A stretch of DNA of 64,000 nucleotides from Fremontodendron californicum (Eukaryota; Streptophyta; Magnoliopsida; Malvales; Malvaceae). Shown in pieces: positions 1 to 11,234 of this stretch. Within the stretch, counting starts at the first letter, position 1, and each line of letters starts with the position of its first letter. The position numbers were made by a program, and so were the translations under genes. The notes beneath the pieces were generated by a model that did not search any database, was not told where the DNA came from, and worked only from the letters and a program-made list of their open reading frames with translations. The DNA lies in contig JAULJL010000029.1 of assembly GCA_030761205.1 (NCBI GenBank), positions 2,363,501-2,427,500 of the forward strand. The letters run 5' to 3'.

Positions 1-1199
1 TCATACACTCATTCAATCACAGTCAGAATGTCATAACATAATCTAACGATCCTAAGTCTATCGCTACACATTTACTCACAGTGCGCTAAGCGAGAGAAAT
101 TGGTTCCTCGTGCTCCGAAACTCTTCCGACCACGGACTCAGCTAATCCGAGCTCCTTCTAGATTGTAAAACTATGTGTTTTGTTGGCTTGGTGATGAGTA
201 GAAATCAAGAGATCAAGCTTACAAGCTTTTGGTTATGGAGTTTTCTTCACTTTGGTTAGGTTTTCTCAAGGTTGAAGAAGAAAAAACCCTAAGGCATGAA
301 AAAATAAAGGTCACGACTGAACATGGGCTTCTTGGCTGATTTTTATGGCCATTTACAAGCCAAATGACAAAAATACCCTTTTTAGCCGACTTTTTGTCTT
401 TTAGTGCCTAAATGGGGCCCACATGAAATTTTTACGTTCGGAAGCTTGTTTTTCACTTTTCTTGACGCGAATATGTTTCAAATATCTTTTACACTAATAC
501 GCAAGTTTTCATAATTTTTTGATATCTCGAGCATCAAATCCGGGCCTCGGACCGTTTACGAGTCAGCATTAAGACTTTTTCGATTTTAGCTCCGATGCTC
601 ATTCTGATTTCAACAACTGCTTTCTAACATCATTTTATGTCCATATGAATCCATTTATTCACTTAAAACCTTTTTCGAACCTTCCTTCGGCCAGTTCCCT
701 TTTTTCACTCTTTTAAGTTAACTAAGGGCGTATTCATTTTCCAATTTACTTTTCGAGTAAAAAAAATGTCAAAATTTTCAATCTAAGAATGATATTGAGA
801 TCCTCTATGATCACGAAGTCTATTGGTACCATATTCGAACCAAAAACAAAATTTTGGATAAAATGACCGAAATACCCTTGGTTCATATTTTATCGGTTTT
901 GTGCTTATTAGATTTTCCAATAAACCTGATCAGTAATATATCATATTTTAACACTATGTGAAGTTAAAAAACCAAAATATACGGACTTTACGTTGTCCTG
1001 ATTTTGATTCCAGACTCGTGGTCAATTTAAGGCTAAATCTGTTAAATAGCCAATTAAACCCCTTATTCTAAAAATTATTAATATAACAATAAGACCAGAT
1101 GGTAGTGTTCTTTGTCTACAAGCATACATAAACTTGATCCATTTTCTATGAATCATTTAAAGAGACCCGAGTCGATCTTTGACTTACGAGGGTCTTACA
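1..1199 (-). mobile_element. LTR (partial) of an unidentified Ty3/gypsy-like retrotransposon, reverse orientation
   Basis: On the minus strand this stretch begins at 1199 with TGTAAGACCCTCG, a TG start of the kind seen in many plant Ty3/gypsy LTRs. It shows no resemblance to the Ogre LTR, which appears abruptly at 1200. The five bases gtaga at 1200-1204 align with gtata at 20416-20420 of the matching Ogre-1 3' LTR, so they are the expected right copy of a 5-bp target duplication. The other end of the LTR and its interior lie left of the window, so lineage and autonomy cannot be judged. No coding potential is visible. Confidence 0.6.
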
Positions 1200-2817
1200 G
1201 TAGAAGCTTTAGCTACTCTCTTAGGGTAGTTTCTAAACCTTTTTAAACTTTAAAAGTGATTTTATAAATCTCGGGTTAAGAGCGGTCAAGTTTGGGATTT
1301 TAAACTTAGGAAATTAGAGCCATTTCAAAAGGGTTTGGTAGGGTTTTTAATCTTTATTCAAGTTTTTCCTTAAAATTGTTTTCAAACAATCACAAAGTTT
1401 TGTTTTTCTTTTAGAAAATCTAATTTGACATATTTTTCTAATGTAGCCGGATATCTTTTTAGATATACAGATTTCTTTATTTAGAGGAAAAGATACATTT
1501 TCATGCATTGCATTTTCCATGTTCATGCATTTTATTTAATATGTAATTTTTGCTATGATATTTTCCATGGTATTATTATTATTTTGATTCACATTTTATG
1601 ATACATTGTTTGCCATATGATTTTGAATATTTCATGATATCCCATTTTTTTTTATTTAGTCATTTATTTTTGTCACATTATTTAGCATATACTATGTTCA
1701 TGCATTTTTATTTTATTTTCATGCATATTTTATGATAACATTATTTTATGTTTCATGACATTTCATCATATTCCATGTCATTTAGGTTTAATTATTTAGA
1801 ATATGACATGTCATTTAAAATATGACATATCATTTAAAATTTCCATGTCATTTATCTCATTTAAAATACATCATGACACTTAGGATTTTTCATTTTATCT
1901 AGAATATACTATGCCATTTAAATTATGTCATCATTTAGGTTGCATTATATTATCTAGACTTTGTTATGTCATTTTATTTATGTCATATTTTTTAAATGTT
2001 CATGTTCATATTTTTTAAATGTTGTGAAAAAGATAATGATTTTCAATAAAAATAAAGATATTCCTGAGTTAAAATTTTTATGAGTTCTCTACAGAGTTTG
2101 CTAGAGGGGATATCATCAATTATCATTAATAAAGGGATATCTTTCTTTCAAAAAATGAGAATGATTCGGAAAGTTTTCCAAATAAATAAAAATTTCTATA
2201 TTTTGCCGATTTTGTCGGGGAATATAGGAAAATTTTGAATTAATAAATTCCGGATCATTTTCAATTAAAAATGGAATTATTTTTCTTAAAATTGGGAATT
2301 AACTTGAAATACTAAATTATAAACCAACTTTTTACCGAGACTTGAGATAATACATGATTATAAGGTACCGTTTTATATGTGCGTGGTGGGGGTGCTAATC
2401 CTTCCCCGCATGTAACCGAGTCCCGAACCCGATTCTTCAATTTTCTCTGGTTTATAACGCAGACTTGAAATTGGTTTTAAAAATGTTTTAATTAATTTTA
2501 AAATATTTTATAAAATCGGTTTTAATAGGTGGCCTATCACACCTAGCTAAAAAAGATTGGTGGTGACTCCATGTCTTTTTTTGAGGCCGTTTTCATACCT
2601 TCGACCTTTTATTTCAATCTAGAGGAATTAAGTAATCTTTTCCTCTGCTTCTGTTTCCCCTTACTCGAACGGGTCTCCGCGATCGGGATCACGTATCAAC
2701 ACCTTCGTTTTTCTAGAGGAATTAAATCGACTTTTCTTCATTTTTTTAAATGTCCCGCTGAACGAATAATAAAGTCTTGTGATGAGACTTGTTATGTTAT
2801 TTATTTAGGTTGCGACA
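1200..2817 (+). repeat. Ogre-1 5' LTR, distal part
   Basis: Aligns almost base for base with 20416-22047 of the 3' LTR, with a few small indels (for example a missing block near 1850 and an extra TTTTTTAAATG segment near 1990). It ends in GGTTGCGACA, the LTR terminus shared by the whole family. It contains an AT-rich stretch full of ATGTCATTTA-like repeats (about 1740-1990) and a TATA-like site at 2509-2515. Its first 4 kb is displaced to the left of the window by the 1-1199 insertion. Confidence 0.9.
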
Positions 2818-2820
2818 GCT

Positions 2821-2838
2821 TGGCGACTTCGCTGGGGA
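2821..2838 (+). other. Ogre-1 primer binding site
   Basis: TGGCGACTTCGCTGGGGA starts three bases after the LTR end. It begins with TGG, the complement of a tRNA CCA tail, and resembles the tRNA-Arg-type site reported for Ogre elements. The tRNA identity is from memory of the family and was not checked against a tRNA set. Confidence 0.8.
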
Positions 2839-3788
2839 CTATTAGAGACTCAAGCCTAGAATTAGTCGTGTGTTATCAAAGTCTCAGTTTTGTTGGTTTA
2901 ATTGGTATTTAACTTTAATTTCCACATTTTTAAAATAATAAGGAGAATTTTGAAAATAATAAAATGTTTTAAATATGTCATTCTTCATATGCATGCATAT
3001 TATTATTTGTTCTCTTGTTATTTTGTTGCGTATATTTATATGTTTGCTTCACTGATGCTTTACATTGTTTGATTTTAGTGGGGTATTTAGAATAAGGGGT
3101 GTAGAATAGGTGGTGACAGGTTTGTTTTGTTCCTCCACACACACTATATTTGCATTTGCATAACATGAACTCTCTACCCGGGTTCCGTCCTTCTAAGTGG
3201 GAGTAAAGTAACTACGCTTTCGTCATGATCCTCCGTATGGGCTAGTGAAACACTTTCGGAGTATAAAGTACCTAATGCCTTCGTGATAATCCTTCGTACG
3301 GGCATAGGAAAATATACTCTAACGAATTGAACCTGCTTTTATCGGGGTGCCTTACTAGCCTTCACAGACAACAGTGAGGAACAATTCGGGGCCTTAGAAC
3401 CGATTCACCTTCATTTAGTGAACCTAGCTGAAGCCATGCCGAATTTTTGTTAGATACCCGAAGTCTAAGAACATATGGAGGAACATTTCCAATCTTTTAC
3501 TATCTTTTTATATGTTAGATTTTACAAATTGGATGATGATGAACGAACATCATATCGCTCGTAATTAATTTATTATTTTGTCCTAAAGGCGTCATAATGC
3601 CGAAGTTCTATTAAAATTTTTGGGACTTTTTTTTGAAAAAGCATGTTGTTATATATGTTATATTGGTGAATTCATTTCTTTACTAATCTATTTCTTTCTG
3701 TTTTTTTTTTCTTTGACATGCATCATACACATCATCATACACTTAGAGTTTATTGGCCTCGGCATAGTCATCAACCCAAAGGACTTTC
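2839..3788 (+). other. Ogre-1 untranslated leader
   Basis: About 950 bases between PBS and ORF1. I see no coding potential. Two half-similar segments of about 60 bases (near 3190-3250 and 3255-3310) share aaagta, cttcgt and atccttcgta motifs. The same leader, including the ggtgccttactagccttcac stretch, is conserved in Ogre-2 at 22996-23969, so it is an ancestral part of the element and may hold packaging or translation signals. Confidence 0.6.
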
Positions 3789-5536
3789 ATGGAGTGTAAG
3801 GTTATTTCAGTGATAGAAGATCATGCAGTAGTGAGGGCACAGTTGGAAAAAGATCAAAGGAAGGATGGTGATTGCTTGAAGAAAGATTATGTGTCAGTAT
3901 TGCCGAAAAGAGTCAAAGTGGATTTTGGACAGAATAATCTTCGAGGGTTAGACGACATTTGGAATCAGTGGAATGTATCAGAGAAAGAAGCTTTCACTAA
4001 GAAATATGGAGATATAGCACTCTTAATTCCGATTCAGGTCAATAATGGGTTGATTCAGGCTATGGTACAGTTTTGGAATCCTGCTTATAGATGTTTTACT
4101 TTTAACAATGAGGATATGACCCCACTGATTGAAGAATACTCAACACTGTTACGTATTCAATGTCCTAATCCTGATCGGGTATATTTGAAGGAAGTGAAAC
4201 CTTCAGGTTTTAAGAGAAAAGTGGCTAGGATCACAGGAATGGATACAACATGGGTTGAGAGTCATGTGGATACAAAGCAGAAAAATGGATGCATTCTGTG
4301 GGAAAATCTTGACAATTGATATTGGGTTATTCCGCCAAAGTAAGAACCAGGGACATCTTTGCTCTAGCCATCTACGGATTAATCAGATTCTCGAAGATAT
4401 TGGGTTATGTGGATATAGCCGTGTTTGATTTTTTTGAAAAGTTGGAACAAAAGATCAACCCATCTCCGACCATCCTAGCTAAAACTATCCGATCTTTGAA
4501 TTTTTGCAAAAGGGAAGGACAAGGGAGAATCAAGGGGTGTGTACAACTCCTTTATATTTGGATTCAAAGTCACTTTTGGAAGATAGAAAAGGTTTTCTTC
4601 AAACCGTACATGAAGTCTTTAGTTCGGATTAGGAATTCCTTCAAAATGATTGGCCTGAAGAAGGGGAGGAAGAGAAATGGGTCAACATGTTCCGGAATCT
4701 AAAAGGGGAGATGGTGACTTGGAGAGCTCCATGGATGGTTCCTATGCCGATTATGTACAAATGTGGGGACAACTCGGGATTTCCACTACTCGGAATTTGG
4801 GGGTCTATGAGTTACGCGTCTTTGTTGGTGCAAAGACAGGTTGAGTCTCGGCAATTAATACACGTGACTCATAATCTAGGATCATCAGAGTTCACTTATG
4901 GAGAAGACGGATATTCTGGAAAGGTACGAGCAGTGATTGAAGCAAGGAAGAAAACTCACCGGATAAAAGTGGTCAGATATGCCGACATCGTCACACCTGA
5001 TTACCTAGTATGGAGGGAATTAAGGGTTAATGATAGGCTATTGGCATCAGATGGGAAAGAGGTCCAGTTCATGAATCCACCACCGAGGGAAATGCCATCA
5101 GAGTTAGAAATCGCAAGGGTGAAATTTGAAAAAAAAAGGCCCAGATGAGCAAGGAGATTGCCCAACTACAAGAAGAGCTTGAGGACATGAAAAATAGGGA
5201 ATCAGCTCGAGAAAGAGAAAAGAAAAAGATCAAGAGAGAAAGGGACACTACTAAGGGCGATCTTCAGGAATTACATTTGGAGAACAAGAGGTACCGCTTT
5301 GAGCTCAGATTTGAGGGGACTCTCAAGACTTTCAGGGAATGGAGCATGAGGTCAAAAACCTCAAGAAGGAGAATAACTATTGGAAAGAGAGAGCGAAGCA
5401 TGAGGAAGCCCGAGCCAATCAACTGGAGAAGCAAGCTAAGGAAAGTTTGCACGGTGATACTTCTGTTGACGCGTCAAGGGGTCGTGAACAAGTAGGGGTC
5501 ATATTGAAGAGCAGGGCAATCAAAAGGAGACTGTGA
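3789..5536 (+). pseudogene. Ogre ORF1 protein, frameshifted (DUF7745/plant-mobile-domain-like plus coiled coil)
   Basis: This is the extra gene that marks Ogre elements, lying between leader and gag. Its role is unknown. The first frame (3789-4319) starts at the ATG shared with Ogre-2 and carries the signature W..W....EAF...YGDIALL, then FWNPAYRCFTF and a T.L.EYS.LLRI segment. Its next parts follow in other frames at about 4340-4610 (IYGLIRF...GYVDIAVFDFFE), 4687-5148 (WRAPW...YKCGD, YGEDGYSGKVR, YADIVTPDYLV) and 5145-5536 (Lys/Glu-rich coiled coil). At least three frameshifts break it. Resemblance to the DUF7745 / plant mobile domain family is my reading of these motifs, not a search result. 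The intact protein would be roughly 570-580 residues. Confidence 0.75.
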
Positions 5537-6116
5537 CAGAAAGTCCAAGATTCGAGGAAGTCACTATAAGACTAATTTTGTAATAGCATTTTGAAAGGCG
5601 AATTACGGACTTATCTTAGGCAGTGATCTTTTTATTCTATCTGTGATGTATTTAGTTCCAGGAAATCAATGAAAGACCGTTCGGTTGAAAGTATCCCGGG
5701 GCCAATACATTCAAATGCATTCATATTTTATATATTTTGTTTGTGCATTTGTAAATACTCATATTTATAATCATTCATTTTTGAAATTCGTTTATATTCA
5801 TACACTTAACCACTTATTTATTCCTTTTACTTGTTCATTCATTCATATTCATACACTTAAAACACTTATTTGTTCATTTCACTTGTTCATTCATTTATTC
5901 TTTCATATTCATATACGTAGTCATGTACGTATCCATTTTATTTGATTCATTCATTCATATTTAGTCATACATTCATTCATTCATTTTTATAAATCATAAA
6001 AAAGATGTGTCAAAAATTTCTAATTCATGGTTTTCAAAACTAAAGGTACAATTGGTCGTACTCAGAAAGAATCGAATTTTTGACACCTTTACAATACTCG
6101 ATCTCAAGCCAAAGCT
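5537..6116 (+). other. Spacer between ORF1 and gag, CATTCATT-rich
   Basis: Non-coding and AT-rich. Between about 5705 and 5990 it is dominated by degenerate ATTCATT/CATACACTTA repeats, matched by a similar low-complexity block at 25895-26130 in Ogre-2. From about 6035 the sequence is open in the gag frame upstream of the first gag ATG apart from one stop, and it is preceded by ctaaag/gtac, which could be a splice acceptor. Confidence 0.55.
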
Positions 6117-8506
6117 ATGGAAAATGATCAGCTTGCTCGAATTGAAAGAATAAAAAGAACTCAAAGGGAACTGCAGGAACAGTTAGCTAAATCTCAGGAG
6201 GAGTCTCGAGAATAGATGACTAAACTCATGAAAATGATGAGTGCCATGATGAAACAAAAAGGGCCAGGAGAGAATTCGGTCACCGGGAAAAGGGTAGTAA
6301 TTGAAGAGGATCAACCTAAAAACATACAGCAAAAGGGCCAAGAGGTGCCAATTGGGGCAGCCTCCTATGTTTATATCCAGCCAGCTGCTGAGACACAGAA
6401 TTTGTTCCTGGAAAGGGTAATATGGTAGCTGACCCAAATGATGCTAACGTTCTCGACTTTGAGGAACTAGCTGAAAAGGAAAAAGCAAAGATGACTGAGC
6501 TGAAGAGGGTGAAATGGCAGAATCACAGAAAAAATATCAACTGCTGGAAGAGAGGCTGAGGGCCATTGAAGGGGCGGAGTTATTTGGCAGTCTGGATGCC
6601 AAAGAGATGAGTTTAGTACATGACCTAGTAATTCCTCCAAAGTTCAAAGTACCGAACTTTGAAAAATATAATGGGACTACCAACCCATTAGCACATCTGA
6701 CCATGTACTGCAGAAGAATGACAGGGCACGATGATAATGAGAAATTTCTTATCCATTTTTTCCAAGATAGCTTGACAGGGTCTGAAACCCGATGGTACAA
6801 CCAATTGAGTCGTACCAAGATTCGTTCATGGATGGATTTAGCCAAGGCGTTCATGGAATATTATAAGCATGTATCTGATATGGTACTTGATAGGTTGTCA
6901 CTACAAAACATGGAAAAGAGGACCACAGTGAGTTTCAAAGAATACTCGCAAAGATTGAGGGATCTGGCCACACAAGTGCAACCCTTTTTAACTAGCAAAG
7001 AAACTACAGTGCTTTTCATCAACACCTTGAAAGCACCATATTATGATAAATTGGTGGGGAGTGCCACCAAAGACTTTGCAGAGATGGTAATATCTGGGGA
7101 GATGATAGAGTCGGCCATTAAGAATGGGAAAATAGAAGGGGGTGAGCCTTCTATTCAAAAAAGGTATTCCCTGCCAGGAAGAAAGAGGAGACCCACACAG
7201 TTAGTATCAACCAATACCCATATGCACCTCCACACCACATACACCACCAAGGCCCTATACTCCTACCACATCTTATGCACCTCCTACACCTTACACACCT
7301 TACCCGGGGTATATCCTTATTACCCCAATGTGAACCACCTTACCCAAAATCCCTTCCCTTATACCAATATACCACAACAGCCGTTTTCGACTGGTATATC
7401 CCCATAGATAAACCTTCCCCGAAACACTGTCCTAAACACTCAGGGAGCCCGGCGCAATGACCAACGTTCACCAAGGAACGATCAAAAACCCTAATTTGAT
7501 TCGATTCCTACCACCTATGGTGAGATATATCCCAAACTGTTGCATGGTCAACTTGTTGCACCTGTGTACCTCAAACCTCTGACACTGCCATATCCAAGGT
7601 GGTACAATGCAAATACTGACTGGCGTACCACGCAAGAATTCAAGGACATTCGACTGAAGATTGCCTGGCCTTTAAAAAAAAAGTCCAAAGCCTGATCAAC
7701 GTCGGAGTTGTGAAGTTTGGGGCAAAGAATGGGTCGAATGTAGCGGGAAACCCATTGCCAGGTCATGCGGAGAATCGGGTAAATGTAGTATGGACAGGGG
7801 AAGTCAGAAGGGTAAAAAAGAATGCCAGGGAAGTCAAGACTCCAATGTTGACAGTATGGGTCGAGATGGTTAAGGCAAGAATGGTGGGGGATGCAGACAG
7901 TTTAAAAATGGTCGCAAAGAGGGTGCAAAATTGGTGCCCGTTCCATTAGTGTGGAGGTCATATCATACAGGACTACGGGGAATTTCTAGCTAAAGTCCAA
8001 AAGATGATGGATGATAGGAGGCCCAGTTTTGCGAGGAGACAGAGGAGAAAGTAGAGGTTATTGAGAATGTAGTTGGCTACGGGATAGGAAGACCCTTGAT
8101 CATCTATTATGATGAACCAGAGGAGAAACTTATGTAAGTCATTGAGGAAAGTGCACCTAAGTTAATCATTGATTTGCCTGTTTTCTTTTCATACAAGGAA
8201 AACAAAGCTGCACCATGGAAATACGACTGTAGCATGGTTATGCCTGGGTCTTCGAGTCAGCAAGATATCACACGTGATGGGCACTTAACACGAAGTGGAA
8301 GGTGTTATGCTCCTGAGGCTATTGATCAGGGATTAACAGTAAAATATAGAGGAACAGACAAAGGGAAGAAAGCAGCTGAACCAATCCATATTGAGATGGA
8401 TTTATCAAAAGAAGTAGAAAAGGGGTCAGCCCTGGTAAACAGAATAAAAGAGCCGATGAATGAGAAGGAAGCCTGCGAGTTCTTAAAATTCACAAAGCAT
8501 AGTTAG
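6117..8506 (+). pseudogene. Ogre-1 gag, broken
   Basis: Nucleocapsid/capsid polyprotein of the retrotransposon. The chosen ATG (6117) begins MENDQLARIER, a Glu/Gln-rich coiled region; a TAG at about 6213 interrupts it. After a frameshift near 6430-6510 the capsid core is open at 6514-7230: PPKFKVPNFEKYNGTTNP, WYNQLSRTKIRSWMDLAKAF and FINTLKAPYYDKLVGSA are typical retrotransposon gag motifs. A Pro/Tyr-rich linker (7220-7400) follows. The zinc-knuckle-like segment near 7590-7690 is degraded, and two more frames (7710-7949, 8174-8506) cover the gag C-terminal linker, ending in a conserved EACEFLKFTKHS that leads into protease. Confidence 0.8.
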
Positions 8507-8512
8507 TATAGC

Positions 8513-9202
8513 GTGGTTGGGCAACTGCAATGTCAACCATCTAGAATTTCAATCTTATATTTGCTTTTGAATTCGAAACCACACAGAAATGCCCTGTTGA
8601 GGTTGTTGAATCAGACATATGTGGCTAATAACATATCGATAGAAAAATTAGACAGACTGGTGGGAAACATCGCGACAGATGACCATATATATTTAAGCTA
8701 TGAGGAAATACCACCCAATGCTATTGGGTCAACAAAGGCTCTTCACATATCTACCACTTGCAAGGGGCACATATTACCAATGGTCTTTTTGGATAATGGT
8801 TCTTCATTAAATGTGATGCCCTTAGCAACCTTGTCCAAATTGCCAGTGGATATTTCTTATATGCTGCCAAGCTGCACGGTGGTCAGAGCCTTTGATGGTA
8901 CCAGGAGAGATGTAATGGGGACCATTGAGGTTCCTCTGGAGATAGGCCCATACACCTATACAGTGAACTTTCAAGTCATGGATATTAATCCTTCCTATAA
9001 TTGCCTGTTGGAAAGGCCGTGGATACATTCAGCAGGGGCTGTATCTTCATCTCTCCACCAAAAGCTGAAATTTACGATAGAGGGGAATTTGGTCACTTTA
9101 TCAGGAGAAAAGAGCGTAATAGCCTCTGCATCTACTGAATCTCCTTATGTTGAACCCAATGAAGATGTCGTAGAATGTTCCTTTTGGTCTTTGAATTCAT
9201 AA
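8513..9202 (+). pseudogene. Ogre-1 aspartic protease domain
   Basis: Retropepsin-type protease that would cleave the element polyprotein. The active-site motif FLDNGSS lies near 8790, followed by LNVMPLATLSKL, the VVRAFDGT flap region and the LLERPWIH segment near the C-terminus. The frame is open for 229 residues and starts just after a TAG at 8504-8506 that separates it from the gag linker; the same position in Ogre-2 is open, so the stop is a private lesion. The frame ends in a stop at 9200-9202, after which the linker toward RT continues in broken frames. Confidence 0.85.
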
Positions 9203-10340
9203 ATACGATTTTCGTCGCTGAAGGACGAAAAATTCTAAAACCAAGGCTGTCCAAGAACACAAGGCTGGGAGTAAGAACTACCTTGGGAAAAGGCTGCAGG
9301 GCTGGAAAAGGTCTCAAAAAATATCTTCAGGGGATGGCCTAAGCAATGGGAGTAGTGGGAAAGAAATATCGGTTTGGCCTAGGGTATCTTTCGAAGGCCC
9401 ATGAGAAAAGGAAACAAGTTGAAAAGAATCGATGAAGGAGGATGGCCCATCTTGCGGGTATGGATATTGAATGGGAGCCTATGATATTCTCGCCTATCCT
9501 TTTACAACTTTCGTTCAGTCGGTTCTCTGTTCGAAGAAAAGAATTCTGATGATGTGCTTGTAATGATCGAGCAAGCCTTCGAGAGATTCCAGGTGAATAG
9601 GGATGAGCAGATGTATGATATGGAGATCTACACGACTGGGGAAGACTGAATTGAAAGTGAGAATGCTAACTGGATGGTGCGATCTTGTCCACCAGGATAT
9701 AGACTAACCAATTGGAGTGCAATCGAGCTGCCCATAGTTTTTAGGTTTATTCCAATGTAATGCTTTTAAACAAATCTTAAATATCTTTGCCCGAAGATAT
9801 TAAGAATTTCTTTTGTAATGGGCTTTTGTCTAAAAGTTTTCATCCAATAAATAATAAACATGATGCATTTCCTTCATATTGATGTGTCCATATTCTTTCA
9901 TTTATGCTATTTATTTTGCTTTCATTGTATATATATTTCCTATATTGTTTCTTCCCCACCTATTTACGGGTGTACGAATGCGGAATATGAGGACCTTTCT
10001 GTCAGTAATTCTGAAATTGACTTTTAGAGACCCATTTGCACGGGTGATTTTGAAGTCGACGAAGATATTGAGGATCATGGTCTACCTCCGGACTTTTTAA
10101 GAAAAATAGAACAAGAAGAGAAACAAGTACTTCCTCATGAGGAGCTATTGGAATTGTTGAATTTGGGAAGTAGTGAGGAGATAAAAGAGGTTAAAATCAG
10201 GACTACATTGTCATCATCAATAAAGGGTGAATTGATAGCCTTGGGAATATGTAGATGTATTTGTATGGTCATACCAAGACATGCCGGGTTTGGATCCAAA
10301 CATTTTAGTTCATAAGCTCCCTTTAAGGCCAGAGTGCTAG
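9203..10340 (+). other. Protease-RT linker of Ogre-1, with a probable intron near 9728-9968
   Basis: Remnants of coding sequence occur on both sides: a GLGK-YLQG-like and RFGLGYLSK-like stretch at 9205-9420, and EDHGLPPDFLRKIEQEEKQ to EELLELLNLG near 10065-10165. Between them, about 9728-9968, is a non-coding, T-rich tract ending in a pyrimidine-rich ttgtttcttccccacctatt. Ogre elements are known to carry an intron between protease and RT, and this tract is where it should be. The apparent acceptor reads acggg rather than an AG, so it may be mutated. A second possible GT-AG pair at 9311/10355 is discussed in the findings. Confidence 0.5.
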
Positions 10341-11234
10341 CCAATTCAGCAAAAGTTGAGAAGAATGAGGCCGGACATGCTATTAAAGGTAAAAGAAGAG
10401 GTGAAGAGGCAGTTTGATGCTGGATTCTTATAGGTGGAAAAATATCCAGAATGGGTGGAAAACATTGTTCCGATACCAAAGAAGGATGGCAAGGTGGGTG
10501 TGTGCATCGATTACCAAGATTTGAACAAGGCTAGTCCTAAAGATAATTTCCCTTTGCCCTACATTGATACTTTGGTGGATAATACGGCAAAGAGTTCTTT
10601 GTTTTTTTTCATGGATGGATTCTCGGGATATAATCAGATTAAGATGGCACCGAAAGATATGGAGAAAACCATATTTGTTACAATGTGGGGAACATTCTGC
10701 TACAAGGTAATGCCGTTTGGGTTGAAAAATGCTGGGGCAACATATCAGAGAGCCATGGTGACCTTGTTTCCTGACATAATGCATAAAGGAATTGAGGTCT
10801 ATGTTGATGATATGATTGCAAAGTCACAAGGAGAAGAGGAGCATATTGCGAATCTTAGGAAACTCTTTGAAAAACTAAGAAAGTTTCAACTTAAGTTAAA
10901 CTCGGCAAAATGCACTTTTGGAGTCACTTCGGGAAAATTATTAGGTTTTATTGTTAGAAAAAGGGTAATTGAGATTGATCCGGATAAAGTGAAGGCCATC
11001 CAGAATTTGCCACCTCCACGTACTCAAAAAGAAGTAAAAGGTTTTCTGGGGAGATTGAATTACATCGCTCAATTTATTTCTCAGTTAACCGATAAATGTG
11101 ATCCAATATTCAAGTTACTTCGAAAACCTGATCCAGGAGAGTGGGATGAAGGGTGTCAGATTGCTTTTGAAAAGGTTAAGCATTATCTATCAAACCCACC
11201 AGTATTAATGCCACTGGCTTCGGATAAACTATGA
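10341..11234 (+). pseudogene. Ogre-1 reverse transcriptase
   Basis: RNA-dependent DNA polymerase of the element. Visible blocks in order: KLRRMRPDMLLKVKEEV (10353 on), then a TAG at 10431-10433, then PEWVENIVPIPKKDGKVGVC, DYQDLNKASPKDNFPLP, FMDGFSGYNQI, TFCYKVMPFGLKNAGATYQ and the catalytic YVDD motif at about 10803. The thumb and connection region (LNSAKCTFGV, FLGRLNYIAQFI) follows. From 10434 to 11234 the frame is open for 266 residues with all catalytic Asp residues present. The TAG follows GFL where Ogre-2 has a glutamate codon. Without that stop the domain would look complete. Confidence 0.9.

Noticed and set aside
2571..2912. 113-codon open frame crossing the Ogre-1 LTR end and PBS
   Set aside because: It spans the LTR/PBS boundary, has no recognisable domain, and is not open at the equivalent place in Ogre-2.
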